NCBI GenBank assembly: GCA_013115135.1
Contig: JABANP010000608.1
Location: 1-28,689 of the forward strand
Length of the DNA stretch: 28,689 nt
Source: Perkinsus olseni
Lineage: Eukaryota; Perkinsozoa; Perkinsida; Perkinsidae
Reading direction: 5' to 3'
Part shown: piece by piece, positions 11,401 to 22,088 of the stretch
How the letters are laid out: the number at the start of each line of letters is the position of its first letter
Numbering within the stretch: the first letter of the stretch is position 1
The notes under the pieces: generated by a model
What the model was told of the DNA's origin: nothing
Seen by the model: the letters and a program-made list of their open reading frames with translations, nothing else
Databases searched by the model: none
Program-made: the position numbers and the translations under genes

Positions 11401-13393
11401 TGATTGACTCGTCCGATGATGGTTACTACCTTGCTAGGTGTCCTTGATGGCTCTGGTAACCATCCCCTTGGCATCGATGCTGAGCAGATGACTGACGCTG
11501 TGTTCGACTACATCTTCGATCTTGCTTCTGAGCCCCCAGCTGACACTACCGTTCCTCGGGAGAGCTTAGAGAGGCTCAAGAGGGAGTTCAACTACTGGTA
11601 GGGGGGTGTTAATTACAATCGGCCGGCGTCGACTGGGAGCCTGCGTGGCGTACACTGAAGAATGTATTGTCAGGTATCCCATGAGCCTGAGGTGCAGCGG
11701 TAAGGATTTGATCCCCAATCACTTGACGATGTGCTTGTACAACCACGCTGCTATTTGGGAGGATCGGTGAGCGTATGATGGTTAAGGGTTGTCCAGCAGC
11801 TCTTGTTGTGCCAGTCCCGACCTTTGGCCTGAGGCTTTCTTCACCAACGGCCATGTCATGGTGGATGATGAGAAGATGTCCAAGTCTCGCGGCAACTTCC
11901 TCACCCTGGACCAGGCTTGCAAGGAGTTCTCAGCTGACGCTACTCGTCTGGCGCTCGCTGATGCTGGTACGCTGCTGTCTGAGGGGCTCCACTGATGCCC
12001 ATTATTTCATACAGGTGATGGACTCGAGAACGCCAACTTTAAGCGGAAGACCGCCAATGACAGCATCTTGGCCCTCACTACTTTCGACAACTGGGCTACC
12101 GAGGTTATGACTAGTCCTGCCGAGCTCGCCAAGGAACGTGATGGTAGTAGTATTTGTGATGTGTGGGGTGTTTGGTAATATCGGAAACATCATCTCAGGC
12201 GAGTACACGTTCGTCGACAAGTGCTTCGCCAACGAGCTCAATAGACTTATCAAGGAGTCTGATGCTGGCTACTCTAAGATGATGATGAGGGATGCTCTCA
12301 AGGCTGGATGGTTCGACATGCAGAACCTTAGGTTGGTTCTGGCTGCGTACGGTCGACTACTCCCAACGCTGGTTGATCAGGGATCAATACCGTGTCCTCA
12401 CCGATGGCTCTATGCACCGCGATCTCCTAAGACGCTACATCGAGGTTCAGGCTCTGGTCATGGTGCCCATCACACCTCACTTCTCTGAGCATATCTGGAG
12501 CGATATCCTTCACAAGGAGGTGGGGAGGGATCGAAGGCCGACTCTTCGGTATGTCCTTCCTTCAGGGTCTCGCCGTCAAGCAGTTGTGGCCCGAGGTCGA
12601 TGCTCCCTTCGATGAGTCTCTCAGTAAGTCGTCCGCTGCTGTCTCGCGTGTTGGGGTCGGCAGTGACGGTACTGTCGTGCAGGCCGACAGTACAACATGC
12701 TGCAATCCAACCTCCGTGAGTTCCGTCTGGAGCTGCAGAAGCATATGCAGCCGAAGAAGAAGGGCCCTGCCCCCGTGCCTCCGACTGGTGGGTGATGGGG
12801 ATTAGTGTGCTCGGTAGGATCGTGGAGGTGATGTTCAGATGCCGTGATCTACGTTACGAAGGAGTACAAGCCGTTCCAGCAGACCTGCTTGAAGGTCCTC
12901 AGTGAAGTCGAGCTTGACGAGAATAACGAGCCGGTACGCGGGGAGCGGTATACTGTTTTTGTCGGTGACGTGCTCTTCTCGTTGTTTGAACGAGAGCTCT
13001 TCTGAGTGGCGCTTTGCAGGTGGACAAGAAGTTCATGGGCAACTTCTTCAAGGACCATCCCTCTCATCAAGGCCTTGCCGAAGCAGGAGAAGGGTATGGC
13101 TATGAAATTCGCCCCCTTCCACATGCAGACGGAAGTGAAGACCAAGGGCAAGGCCGCACTGGCTCTCACTCTGCCCTTCGATGAGACTAAGATGCTCGAG
13201 GATCAGAAGGGTGAGTCGCCGCGGGCTGACTGACTCGCTGTGTCTCTGTGGTCTCGGCAGTCAGACGAGTGCTGTATCTCGTGGTGGTGACATTCTCTCT
13301 CTTTGGTCAGGACTGATCAAGAAGCAGTTGGGCCTGCCTGGTGAGGTGGAGGTGAGAGATGCCGCCAGAGGAATCTTCGGTCGACAAGAATAA
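8434..13393 (+). CDS. Leucyl-tRNA synthetase, cytosolic type
   Basis: A class Ia enzyme that charges tRNA-Leu and edits mischarged amino acids. I resolved 28 exons: 8434-8458, 8601-8715, 8778-8897, 8951-9005, 9052-9147, 9214-9350, 9403-9525, 9585-9669, 9718-9995, 10071-10146, 10198-10319, 10378-10512, 10569-10734, 10821-10932, 10987-11080, 11141-11211, 11268-11392, 11438-11597, 11674-11766, 11815-11966, 12015-12143, 12199-12331, 12381-12519, 12566-12623, 12683-12787, 12839-12933, 13020-13210, 13311-13393. All introns are GT-AG (45-142 nt). About 1090 residues, normal for archaeal/eukaryotic-type LeuRS. Seen: HIGH-type motif in [24 protein letters not shown], editing-domain [12 protein letters not shown], and KMSKS in [12 protein letters not shown]. 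Two single-base breaks: near 8610 (one base missing in a CGCGA repeat) and near 13052 (one base extra). The start ATG is chosen because it splices in phase toward exon 2. Confidence 0.95.
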
Positions 13394-13713
13394 CCGAAGG
13401 GCGACCGGTGCTCCCGGCAGAGCGGTCATCGTTTTCTACGCTAAGGATAATGAGACACAGTAGATGAGGCAACCCGCCGTTATACTGCAATTCTGTCACT
13501 TGTTTTCCTCTCCTTACTGCTGCGGTTCCGATTGTGCTCGTGATGCGTCCAAGGGAATATTGTACAGGTTTCACCAGTAGCGCTTGCATGCGTCGTTGCG
13601 TAGCACATACAATGACTGAGGGCGGCATGGGAATTTCGCATTGAACCCTGCTCGGTAGTTTTGTCAGTCTCATCGTCTGTTTCTACCGCTATCATCTGTC
13701 GATCCATCTGTCA
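13394..13713. other. Short intergenic spacer
   Basis: 320 bp between the synthetase stop and the next start. No gene, hairpin or repeat stands out. It would hold the synthetase 3' UTR and the promoter of the membrane-protein gene. Antisense open frames here lack splice or family support. Confidence 0.4.
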
Positions 13714-14788
13714 ATGTCACAGCGGCATCATCGTCGTCGTGTTCGAAGGCCGTCTTGTCTGAATGCTGTGTTTCTGGTCCTTTGCTGTCTGGGTGGAGGC
13801 CAGCAATTGCGGCATTTGGCCGAGGAAGGGGAAGTTACACCAGATGTAATGATGGCTGCTGCTGAATCCCAGGAGACAAGAAGAGCCGCTGAAGGGAAAT
13901 CTATATCTTTTGCTTCGATGGAGGGGTCTGTATCGGGTTCGTCGGACTCGATACCGTGGATCAGATTACAACCAGCGAGGTTATCGTATGTTAAGAATGG
14001 GACACTAGCCGACAAACGGCATAATGCTTGGCAACACTGGGCTGCTATCACTTTCTCATGCCTCGCCATAATGGTTGTGGCCGCTCATTTTGTGGTCTGT
14101 TTTCGTGGCATGTGCTCGAAGGGTGCGGGCACTAGCGACCTGAGCGCACAGCAGCAGTTGAATAGCGCTGGTCACTCTGCCGCGACTACTATAGGGATGC
14201 CTGTGGATGGAGATCACCCCTTGCACACCCTCATATCATCAGGGGAAGGGCCGCCATCTTCTCCCGGCCAAGGCCCATCTGGCAGCAGAAGAGGGGCTAA
14301 CGGGAAAAGCGGTCCGAGACAGCAGTTGCAATTTGATAGGTTTGTCGTGAGAGGGGCCAACACGACTGGCTCGTACAGTGGTTACCCCGGACTGCCCTCA
14401 GCTGTCTCGAAGACCTTATCTGCGGAGGGGAAGATTGGGCCCTCGTCATGGTGGGTATAACATAGTCAATAAGTGGGCTGATGGTGGTGCGAGGTCAGTA
14501 GGGTACCAAAGACCTGGCTATGTAATGCGGGACATGTTCGATATCGCCTCTGACGAGGACGATGATGATATCGAGGACCAGGGTACTGCTGCAGGAGAGG
14601 TCTATTACGGCTTGGACGGCCGAGCTCGTGTGGTTCAATACCCACAGACATTACTAGTACCAGAGGACGATGAGACACCGGAAGAATTCGCTGCTCGACG
14701 GAAGCGTCAGAAGGCATATGAGCATCCGGGTGGTGGTGGCGGCGGCGGTACATCTTGGTCACCGCCACCAGCTTCCTGGCGGCGATGA
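13714..14788 (+). CDS. Single-pass membrane protein with signal-like N-terminus, unknown family
   Basis: Two exons, 13714-14346 and 14402-14788, with a 55-nt intron (GTGAGA...CCTCAG) that restores frame; about 339 residues. A basic start (RHHRRRVRR) precedes a hydrophobic stretch (AVFLVLCCLGG) that can act as signal peptide or first anchor. A second hydrophobic segment near residues 111-133 (ITFSCLAIMVVAAHFVVCF) is a clear membrane span. Between them lies a Ser/Glu-rich region; after it comes a long Gly/Ser/Pro-rich tail with an acidic cluster (DEDDDDIED) and a basic RRKRQK near the end. A type I topology with a cytoplasmic tail is the simplest reading. No known family is recognised. The last residues sit in GGT/GAT repeats, and a neighbouring frame there reads on as Asp-, His- and Ser-rich sequence, so the exact C-terminus is uncertain. 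Confidence 0.6.
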
Positions 14789-15306
14789 TGATGGTGATGA
14801 TGATCGTACTGGTCATCATCATCATCACTCGAGCAGTAGCTCATTCTCATCACGGCCTTATGTCACTCGTGCCTAGCCCCTTCCAGTTTTTTCAACCCTG
14901 TTCTGCCAATCGCCGAGGGTGTGGCGCTAGCAGCCCTATTTATTTCGCTATCGTCAAGCGAGGGATGCACCTAACGATGCCTTCTAGCAGCGGCAACATT
15001 AACCCTTGCATGCGGTCTCACTTACCGAAGCCTCCGCCCCCATTGTTTATGCCATGGTAGGCGGTTTTTGCCGAGGCCCGTCCCATGGCGAATGATAATG
15101 ATAGCCTCGAATCGCTTGTCCGAGCCTACGCTCTTTACTACCTTTTCGCAACACTTTCGCGATTTACTAACATAATAACTGCCACTATTGTCATTAATTC
15201 TTCTACTACTACCACCTCATAGCCCTTGCGTTAGTCGAGTAATCCCCTCTCGCCATACCCGAGTGAACCGACTGGTTTTGCTCCAGGGCGGGTGATTACC
15301 TCTTCG
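14789..15306. other. Intergenic region
   Basis: About 520 bp. Apart from the inverted repeat near its left end I see no supported gene or RNA. Antisense open frames here have no splice or family support. It presumably carries the promoter for the ChAPs-family gene. Confidence 0.4.
14794..14828. repeat. GAT/ATC inverted repeat just after a stop codon
   Basis: GTGATGATGAT at 14794-14804 and its complement ATCATCATCAC at 14818-14828, separated by 13 bases, start six bases after the stop of the membrane-protein gene. It is built from GAT microsatellite units, so slippage may have created it. It could fold in the 3' UTR. Confidence 0.6.
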
Positions 15307-18092
15307 ATGTCTGAGGCAACTAGCGGGCTGCAAGAGATCATAGAAGTCCCGGGAGTGAACTCTCTCGAGGCTCGGGCCAGCGCGATGCCGACCTACCTGG
15401 GGCTCGGCCCTCCGGATCTCTGCAGGCTCACTAAGGTAGTGCCGTCCTATGGGAGAAGTCGCGATTGCCCGACCCCATACTGCATGCGTGCTCAACCCAT
15501 TGCTCCGTGTGCTCATTAGCTCTCTTATAGACTGAATTGCTTTCGGCTTTTGCTATTTTGGTCTCGGTCTCTTCTTCTACTTGTATCGGTCAGAATTGGT
15601 GTAGATACCGAAGAGTAGTAGGAAGAGTGCAGAGAAGGGGAGGCCAAGCTACTTCCACTATGTGGTCGGAATCGACGTTGGCAGTGCATCAGCGATATCG
15701 GGTTATATATCCAACTTGATATCTCGGCAGGTAGGTCGGAATTTGCCCGCCGTAGTCGCATAGGATCCTTCTCAGGAGGGTGTTGGCTTTCTGGCTAGTT
15801 CGGCCTTCAAGATCGAGTCCGGTGTGGTTTACTGCTCCTGGGATGTATTCCATCAATGTGATGTCCGTGTGGAGGTGGGATAGGCGATTTGGGAAAGGAG
15901 TGGTATCATTATGTTGCTCCCGGCCTTGAGGTACGGCCTGGTGGTTACCCAGCGGTACGAGCCTTTATGGTGGACTGTGATGGCAACACCGTAGAGGAGA
16001 TAGGGAGATCGATCTGGGAGGTGAGGTAGTGAGGGCGATAGGCCGCCCCTGCTGCCAGCCCGGAGTCCACACTTCTCAGGGGGTACAGCTTTCGGCGTGG
16101 CTGAGGTCCATCAAGCCACCGATCGTACCGGGCTTGGTCGTGGGAGGTGTATGCCCTATACGTGGCGTCCCAGCTAACTCAGAGGTACCTCAGCCTTCGA
16201 GAGTACTGGTTAGGAGGCGGGAAGCTGTCAGATGCTGCGAGACTTCATCACACTTGCCTCCAAGTTCATAACGGCAAGCTCGTCCTTTGCTGGACCATCA
16301 GGGTCCCTCTCTCCCACTGATATCTATGCTCACGAGGAGGAGGGAGATGTGGGACGTCTAGGCACTACCATAGTCACTGAGGTCATCGCAGACGGTCTCA
16401 TCAGGAGCAGGTAGTACTGTAGTGGCGAGCCTCAACCGGTGGGGAGCATGTACGACGCTGGGCAAAGCTCTTGCAGCATCACCTGTCACTCGTCCTGACG
16501 CTATCGAGTCCTTCAAGTCCCCCTGTTGTACTACCGGTGATATATGCCTGTCGTCACGCTTTTGTGTACAGCTCGCCTGTCGTCATCACTCTACAGTCCT
16601 TCAGACGGCTACGGCTCTGCCCAGAAGTCTTCAACTCCCTGCAGAGTGCTGCGCCACATGTGATGATCCATATCGCCAGGAGCTATCGTCGGATGGGTAT
16701 TAGCTCCAGGCCTGAGCCTTCCTCGTCACCGCCATTTTTCAGGTCGATTGGATGCTTGCATGTCGGCCTTGGCTCGGTGTCTGCATGAGATCCCAGCTGA
16801 TGGTCATGTTCTTCACTACCAGGCCAAGACGCTGCTCGCCATACCAGACGACCCAGCTGCCTGGGAGCTAGCTATCACCGCAGCACGCCTCGCCACGGAG
16901 TCGATACCGATGGACCCCAAAGTCTGGGCTACGCTGGCCGAGGCTTATAGACGGACGCTCAATTTCGAACAGGCCCTCATGGCCTTGAACAACTTCCCTA
17001 CCAGCGAGGGGGCTGAGGTGCCCTGGACAGGCGATGAGAGCATTCCTTGGAGCCTAGGCATCCCCGATGTCAGCCAGTGTCAGCAGACTATCCCTGACAA
17101 GAAGCATGCCGGTGGGAATGATCCGGTAGTAGGGTACCTGTGCCTCGACCCTATTAGACAGACCCCGGCCTACGAGATGCTACCGAAGCTGCAGCAACGT
17201 GGCCTGGACGAGAACGACCGGATAGTGCTGGGCCGAGGAGTTGGCTTCAACTCTCACTTGGACGAGGGACAGTTTGTGTCGGCGTTCGAGGGTGATACGG
17301 CGGCGCAGGGCAGTACAGGTCAGATGACCGAGTACGAGGCGAGGATCTATAGCGTCCTTGTTGGCATCTGCCAGGACATTGGGTGGGACTTTTTGATAGT
17401 GGCTCGAAGTCGTGTGTTCATTATGGATGATGATGGTGCTGAGGGCACTGAGGGTGTGGATCTGAGGGAGGTGTACAGACAGAGACAGCAAAGGCTCAGT
17501 AGTAGGCCACGGACTGTGTCTGACAGTCAGGTTGGCGATGCGGCACCGGCCAGCAGGGCACGGGCCTTTAGGAAGCGCTTGTGTAGTAAAACCTTGGAGA
17601 GGCTCTTCCGTCAGCTATTCGTGGATCTCAATCAGTCAGATCAAAGTGGCAGCAGGAGGTGGCTGACGGGCAGGTTCCTCGAAAGAGTTGTGATATGTGG
17701 TGCTATTTGGCTGGTCTGGCAGAGAGGCTACAGAGCGGCGATGCTACACTAGAGTTGGCCTGTCGGATGATCCAGGCGCATGGTTGCTGTCCCCAGGGCC
17801 TCGGCGATGCTGCTACGGCTCTACACTAGGAGGAGAATGACAGGCCCAGCGATAGCCCAGGCATTGGGCATGGTACGGGTTTTTCAGTACAGAGCTGGAG
17901 GCCAGGCCCCCAGTGCCCCTGTGGCTGCTGGACCAAGTGGCTGATCTGGTGTATACTGTTGGCCTGAGCGTTGTGAGGCAAGAGCTCGTGGCTTCGAGGG
18001 GCGAGCGTACGGAGCTGAGAGAGGATGAGAAGGGCTTGGAGAGAGTATTAGAAGAGCTTGTGAATATGGAAATTGATGGTATTGAACGATGA
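15307..18092 (+). CDS. ChAPs-family (Bch1/Bud7-like) exomer cargo adaptor
   Basis: In yeast, ChAPs proteins bind Arf1 and Chs5 at the trans-Golgi and export selected cargo. Exons seen: 15307-15435, 15605-15730, 15776-15874, 15931-16020, 16080 onward, about 16410-16694, 16742 onward, and a last exon from about 17900. Matching features in order: N-terminal YLGLGPPDLCRLTK, then SYFHYVVGID, a strand FKIESGVVY with CDVRVEV, a TPR-like core (WATLAEAYRRTLNFEQALMA), the signature IGWDFLIVARSRVFIMD, KRLCSKTLERLFRQLFVDLN, and a final helical exon ending in NMEIDGIER. Length (over 700 residues) and domain order agree with the family. Reading shifts frame near 17642 (an A missing in an A run would explain it) and back near 17783 (one G too many). 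The stretch 16080-16410 was not resolved. An upstream in-frame ATG at 15292 is possible. Confidence 0.8.
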
Positions 18093-18188
18093 CTTTTTCC
18101 TTATATCCCGTCCTTGGGTTCCTGTAGGCATCACTGGACTTCCTGTCAGTTTTTTATAAGTCCCGACGGCGGCGCTGGTGCTGCAATA

Positions 18189-19424
18189 ATGGCTAGTGGC
18201 GACCATCGGCTGTTGTTTCTACTGGAAGTGTCGCCGTGGAGGCTGTCCTCACCGCTCGCCACCCCTGAGCAAATCGAAGAGGAGCTGCAGGCCAGTCTAA
18301 TGCGGTTCCTGCCTGGGAAAGAATGTCCCCGATAACCCCGTCGTGAGCCTCCATCGCGCTCGGTCGTTGTCGCTTGACGCCGCTCATCTGTAGGGTATGA
18401 GAATGGCTGTACGAGAGGCCGCCAGCAGTATCCTGTACGGGACTAATGCTGAGGCGGAGACCTTCAACAACACTCTGAAGGAGAGGTAAGAGGCGCCAGA
18501 AAGTGGGGAATTTCGTGGCGCGCGACACTTCGATTCCAATAGATTCCTGGAATCGGGCATGGACTCCTGTCAAGTGCGCTCGTCTGACCAGGTACTCCTC
18601 ATTTTTATCGGCTTTGGTACAGGCTGTCCGGGAGTTGACGCCGGTGGCCAAGGCCGCGGACCAAGTCGAAGTGGGATTCTTTCATGACGTCACCCGTGAG
18701 GAGACTCTGTGCAATATCAGCAGCCAGTGGTGGAGGGGAGTCAGTAGCCCGTTTGTCTTTGGACAAGGACAGTGAGAGACGTGCGTGTCGCTCTTTCCAG
18801 CACCGCCTCCTCTGTGCAGATATGACCCTGAACGGGTGAAGGATTACATCATCGGTACCGGCCGGGAGAACCCCTCCACTCCTCCTGCCCCCGCTCTGGT
18901 GCCAAGTGGAGGCTTCCGCTGCCTCCAGGGTTCTCATCATCACCATTGGTGGCGACTCGGCCAATTCCCAGCTCGCTCACCCGCTAGCCAGCCGAGCCCG
19001 AAGGCATCTTGGCGAGGATCTGCCGCACATCTCTGTTTTGCACCTCGGGCCCGATCCGAGCACAGAGCACCTGGCTGAGGTCGAGGACTTGTGTGCTGCT
19101 ACTGGTGGTTTTCTGTTGTCCTGCGAGTCTATTCACTCTGTGCCCTCCACCATCAGCAGCCTGACGCAAGCCTTCCTTGCCAGAACGGATGGCTTGTCGC
19201 GACTCTTGCAGCAGAGGCGGGAGAATCATGCCAGGCTTGACAAGTTAAGGGGGTGCCATGCAGAGCTGCTGCCCAATGGCACCGCTAGTGCGGCCTGCCC
19301 GAGAGGAGCGCTGCTTCCCAGTGGTCGCATGCTCGGAAGGCTTACGGGATGTCACTCAGTCTATACCCTGGTTATGGGGCCGAGCTATCCGGGAATGGCG
19401 AGCATGGGCCTTTGGCGTCCGTGA
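18189..19424 (+). CDS. TFIIH core subunit p34/Tfb4-like (VWA fold)
   Basis: p34/Tfb4 pairs with p44 in the TFIIH core for transcription initiation and nucleotide-excision repair. The pieces follow the family's VWA order: first strand HRLLFLLEVSPWRLSSP, a helix with EELQASLMRFL, second strand GMRMAVREAASSILYG (where the family has a similar N-x-x-AV...LYP segment), a helix with FQHRLLCADMTLN, then strand SRVLIITIGGDSANSQ, and HISVLHLG followed by LCAATGGFLLSC. Each resembles p34 at the matching place; the overall identity is low. Introns are visible at about 18488-18622 and 18835-18890, but not all junctions keep phase, so exons remain provisional. The family's C-terminal C4 zinc module is only hinted at (CHAELLPNG, ACPRG). 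A competing frame runs to 19584, so the true end is open. Confidence 0.5.
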
Positions 19425-19561
19425 TGTGGCGTTCTCCGAGCCCGGCCCTCTGGGGTTGGACGTAGCAGCCCCTCCGCCGTCCTGGCGGGTCGCGGCCACC
19501 ACATCCCCCGGCCAGCGTTTTGACGTTACCACCACAGACACCTATCACAGCAATAGGGTCC

Positions 19562-20729
19562 ATGTCGATAACACGATCGACTAGCCGGCGCACCTTCAGT
19601 AGAGCCCTGGCTATGCGGCCGGTAGGTCTCACCCTCGGTGACCCCTACATAAGGGACCTCCCCACAGCGTTGGTCGGCCATCTGGCCTGCCTTGTCGTGG
19701 CGGAGGTCATGGCAGCTCGGGTGAGCGAACCGTACAAGCACAATCCTCCGCCAGTCCCCTTGAAAGACCAATCGACGGGTCTCACCGTGGACGGTGACGT
19801 AGCTGGGCTCCCTACCAGAGTCCTTGCGTTGGTGGTGGAGTACGCTTGTGACCTCTTGCTGGTGGGTAGACTAGGGCTGTCCTGCAAGGCGATGCATCAA
19901 GCCATCCTCGTCGATTCCCGGACAGATCGGAAGTCCCCGGGCTTCAAAATGATACGCTACTGTCTGCGTAATGGTGCTCTCAGTGGACGAACATTCCGGG
20001 CTGCATTCCTGGCTTGGTGCCATGCTGATATCGCGTCCAAAGACACTGATAGAGAGACGTTCCTCGCAGAGGTCTGGCTCGGTTTTTCGCCGACTGACGC
20101 TCTTGCTCAAGTCGCTACAGAGGACCTGCGAGGCAGCACAGCAGCTGTTCCCTCTGATTGGCTCTGTCTCCATCGACGGCGGTGTCTCAGCCGGCTCAGC
20201 CTCCTAGTAGACTTGGCAATGCCTGCGTACTTCGGGGCCTTGGACGGTCGGCTGGCGGGGAGGTTGAGGGCCGAGGGCGTCAGCGTCGAGCTAGCGGTGG
20301 CGAACCTGGCCATCACCACTGGACTGGGTGGTGCTGGTGTGCTGTCCGACGTGGCTGCTTGGGAGAGTATCTTCTGGTCAGAGAGTGAGCCATTGTGTGA
20401 GTTGCTCTTCCCTCTGAGACTTGTTATTGCGGCGATATTGGTGCACAAGCAGTGGGTATTGGAAAACACAGCTGAGAATGTGAGGAGGGCCAAGCCCTCA
20501 GGTCTTGGGAAGGGTTTACAGTAGTCGTCCGTATTGTTGTGGATTTCCGAGAAGCCAACAGCCGACAGTCACTATAGCGCTCGTGGTTCAGGTGATGCGT
20601 AAGCTGATGGACGTGCAGACCTTTCGAGACGACGCCGTGATCTCCGAGGCCATACGTATCAAATTGAATCGAAAGTGGCTCAGCGAGTGGAAGAGTGTAC
20701 AAGGCTTAGACCCAAGCAGCGCTGCTTGA
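19562..20729 (+). CDS. F-box protein with TBC-like C-terminal region
   Basis: Two exons, 19562-20479 and 20592-20729, joined by a 112-nt GTGAGG...TTCAG intron in phase; about 351 residues. An F-box-like segment (GLPTRVLALVVEY, then DLLLVGRLGLSCKAMHQAI) lies near residues 83-118; F-boxes dock Skp1 in SCF ubiquitin ligases. The C-terminal third (PAYFGALDGRLAGRL, then GVSVELAVANLAITT, DVAAWESIFW and LVIAAILVHKQ) follows the helix pattern of the second half of a TBC (Rab-GAP) domain. The catalytic Arg and Gln finger motifs expected earlier are not visible, so GAP activity is doubtful. Both domain calls rest on pattern alone. The start ATG is the first that gives an open frame after the preceding gene; 19614 is an alternative. 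Its 3' end is duplicated at 27959. Confidence 0.55.
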
Positions 20730-20828
20730 TTCCTCCTTCCAGTTTGTTGCGCTGTCCTGCAGAGGTTACGGTGCTGCTCCTCGCAGTTGTTCTGAAATTC
20801 GTCTTCGTATCACTAGCGTCATCGATAC

Positions 20829-22088
20829 ATGGTCTCACGTTTTCGTCTCGGCTTCGGAGTGACCATGCTGGCCGTAGCAGCGGGTCTCTACTATAAATTC
20901 GGTTATCTTTTGAGTCTGCACTCTATTAAGGTTAATAGAGACTGGATAGCTGCTGAGGTAAGGCCTGAGTCGCTCGTTACTTCCTTCTATCGGCTGTCAT
21001 CCCTCGCAGGTCGAGAGGAATTTTTGGCTGTCGGCATGTATTTACATGCTTGCGATGTGCCTCGATATCGGTCTCACAATACCGGGAGCGACTACCCTGT
21101 CATTCGCGGGAGGGCTTTTCTTCGACCAGCCCTACGCGGCCATATTTTCTTACATGGGGTGAGTGACGAGGGCTCTTCCCAGCACCGGTCTCTAGAGCCT
21201 TTTCGCTCCGTCGTGCATAGCAGTAGTCGGATATCGAGAATGTCTCAAGAATTTTCGTTGATTTCTTGCGAATCCCGAGACTGTGGGAGCACAGATGCTC
21301 GATCATTGTCTCCCTTCCCAAGGACTAATTGGAAGCATCGCTCTATCAAAGTCTGCGGAGGGGAGGGGGGCTTGGAGGCTTTCGCGCACGAACTTTGGAG
21401 TGCTGCCCGGCCGAGCATTTGGTATGTGCTGTTTGGCAGGTATGTTATTGGAGCATGCGTATCATACTTGCTGGTCCGGACAGTACTCGCAGACTTCGCG
21501 AAGTGGCTACTGAATACGGAAAGTCGGTTGTACAAGAAGTTAGAGAGGAACTTAAAGAACAATGCATTCATCTATCTCATCGCTGCAAGATACACATTGG
21601 TCGGTCGTCGAACTCTATACGCGGGCAGCTCCGTGCACCTCGGCTTCTCATTGCAGGTTTTCCCTTTCTGGTTCGTCAATGGTTGCGCGGCGCTAATTGG
21701 TGTGCCATTCACTACCTTTATGTCGGCCACCGCCGTTGCAGTGATACCGGGCTCTGTCCTCTATACCACCGCTGGCCGCGCCATGACCAACGTCCTCGCC
21801 ACCCTCGACCAGGACACAAAAGTCTCTGTGACTGATGTAAGAGGGCCGATGGCTTTAAGCTATCAAGTCCTGAGATGAGCGGCTTGGCTGCTGCAGGTTC
21901 TGATACAGTCGATGGGCTCAGACGACGTGAAAGCCTCTGCAATGTCCCTCGCTGTTTGCGGTATCATCCCTGTACTGATGAAAATACGAAGCCACCGGAA
22001 GAAGATGGCCAAGGCTCACAATGAGGCTGGTGGGCTTGGGAAGGCAGCGAGCGAGGAGACTTCTCAGCAGAAGAAGAAAACTTCTTAG
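20829..22088 (+). CDS. TVP38/TMEM64 (VTT/DedA) family membrane protein
   Basis: VTT proteins are multi-pass ER/Golgi membrane proteins; relatives TMEM41B and VMP1 scramble phospholipids. Five exons: 20829-20957, 21010-21158, 21440-21599, 21657-21836, 21897-22088, with in-phase GT-AG introns of 52, 281, 57 and 60 nt; 269 residues. Family features: an N-terminal span (GFGVTMLAVAAGLYYKFG), LTIPGATTLSFAGGLFF in exon 2, a basic-helix region leading to YLIAARYT, and the strongly conserved FPFWFVNGCAALIGVPF with AVIPGSVLYTTAGR. The C-terminus is hydrophilic, lysine-rich, and ends KKTS, a match to the KKxx COPI retrieval signal, which suggests ER residence or ER-Golgi cycling. The third intron has a weak donor (GTCGGT) and could be read through in frame. 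It starts only 99 bp after the F-box gene; its 5' half is duplicated at 28329. Confidence 0.85.

Noticed and set aside
13261..13310. Hydrophobic peptide reading before the last synthetase exon
   Set aside because: Treating 13211-13310 as one intron joins the flanking exons in phase and gives the expected LeuRS C-terminus.
18193..18651. Antisense 152-codon open frame
   Set aside because: It covers the p34-like exons and an intron; the + strand has the ordered VWA strands.
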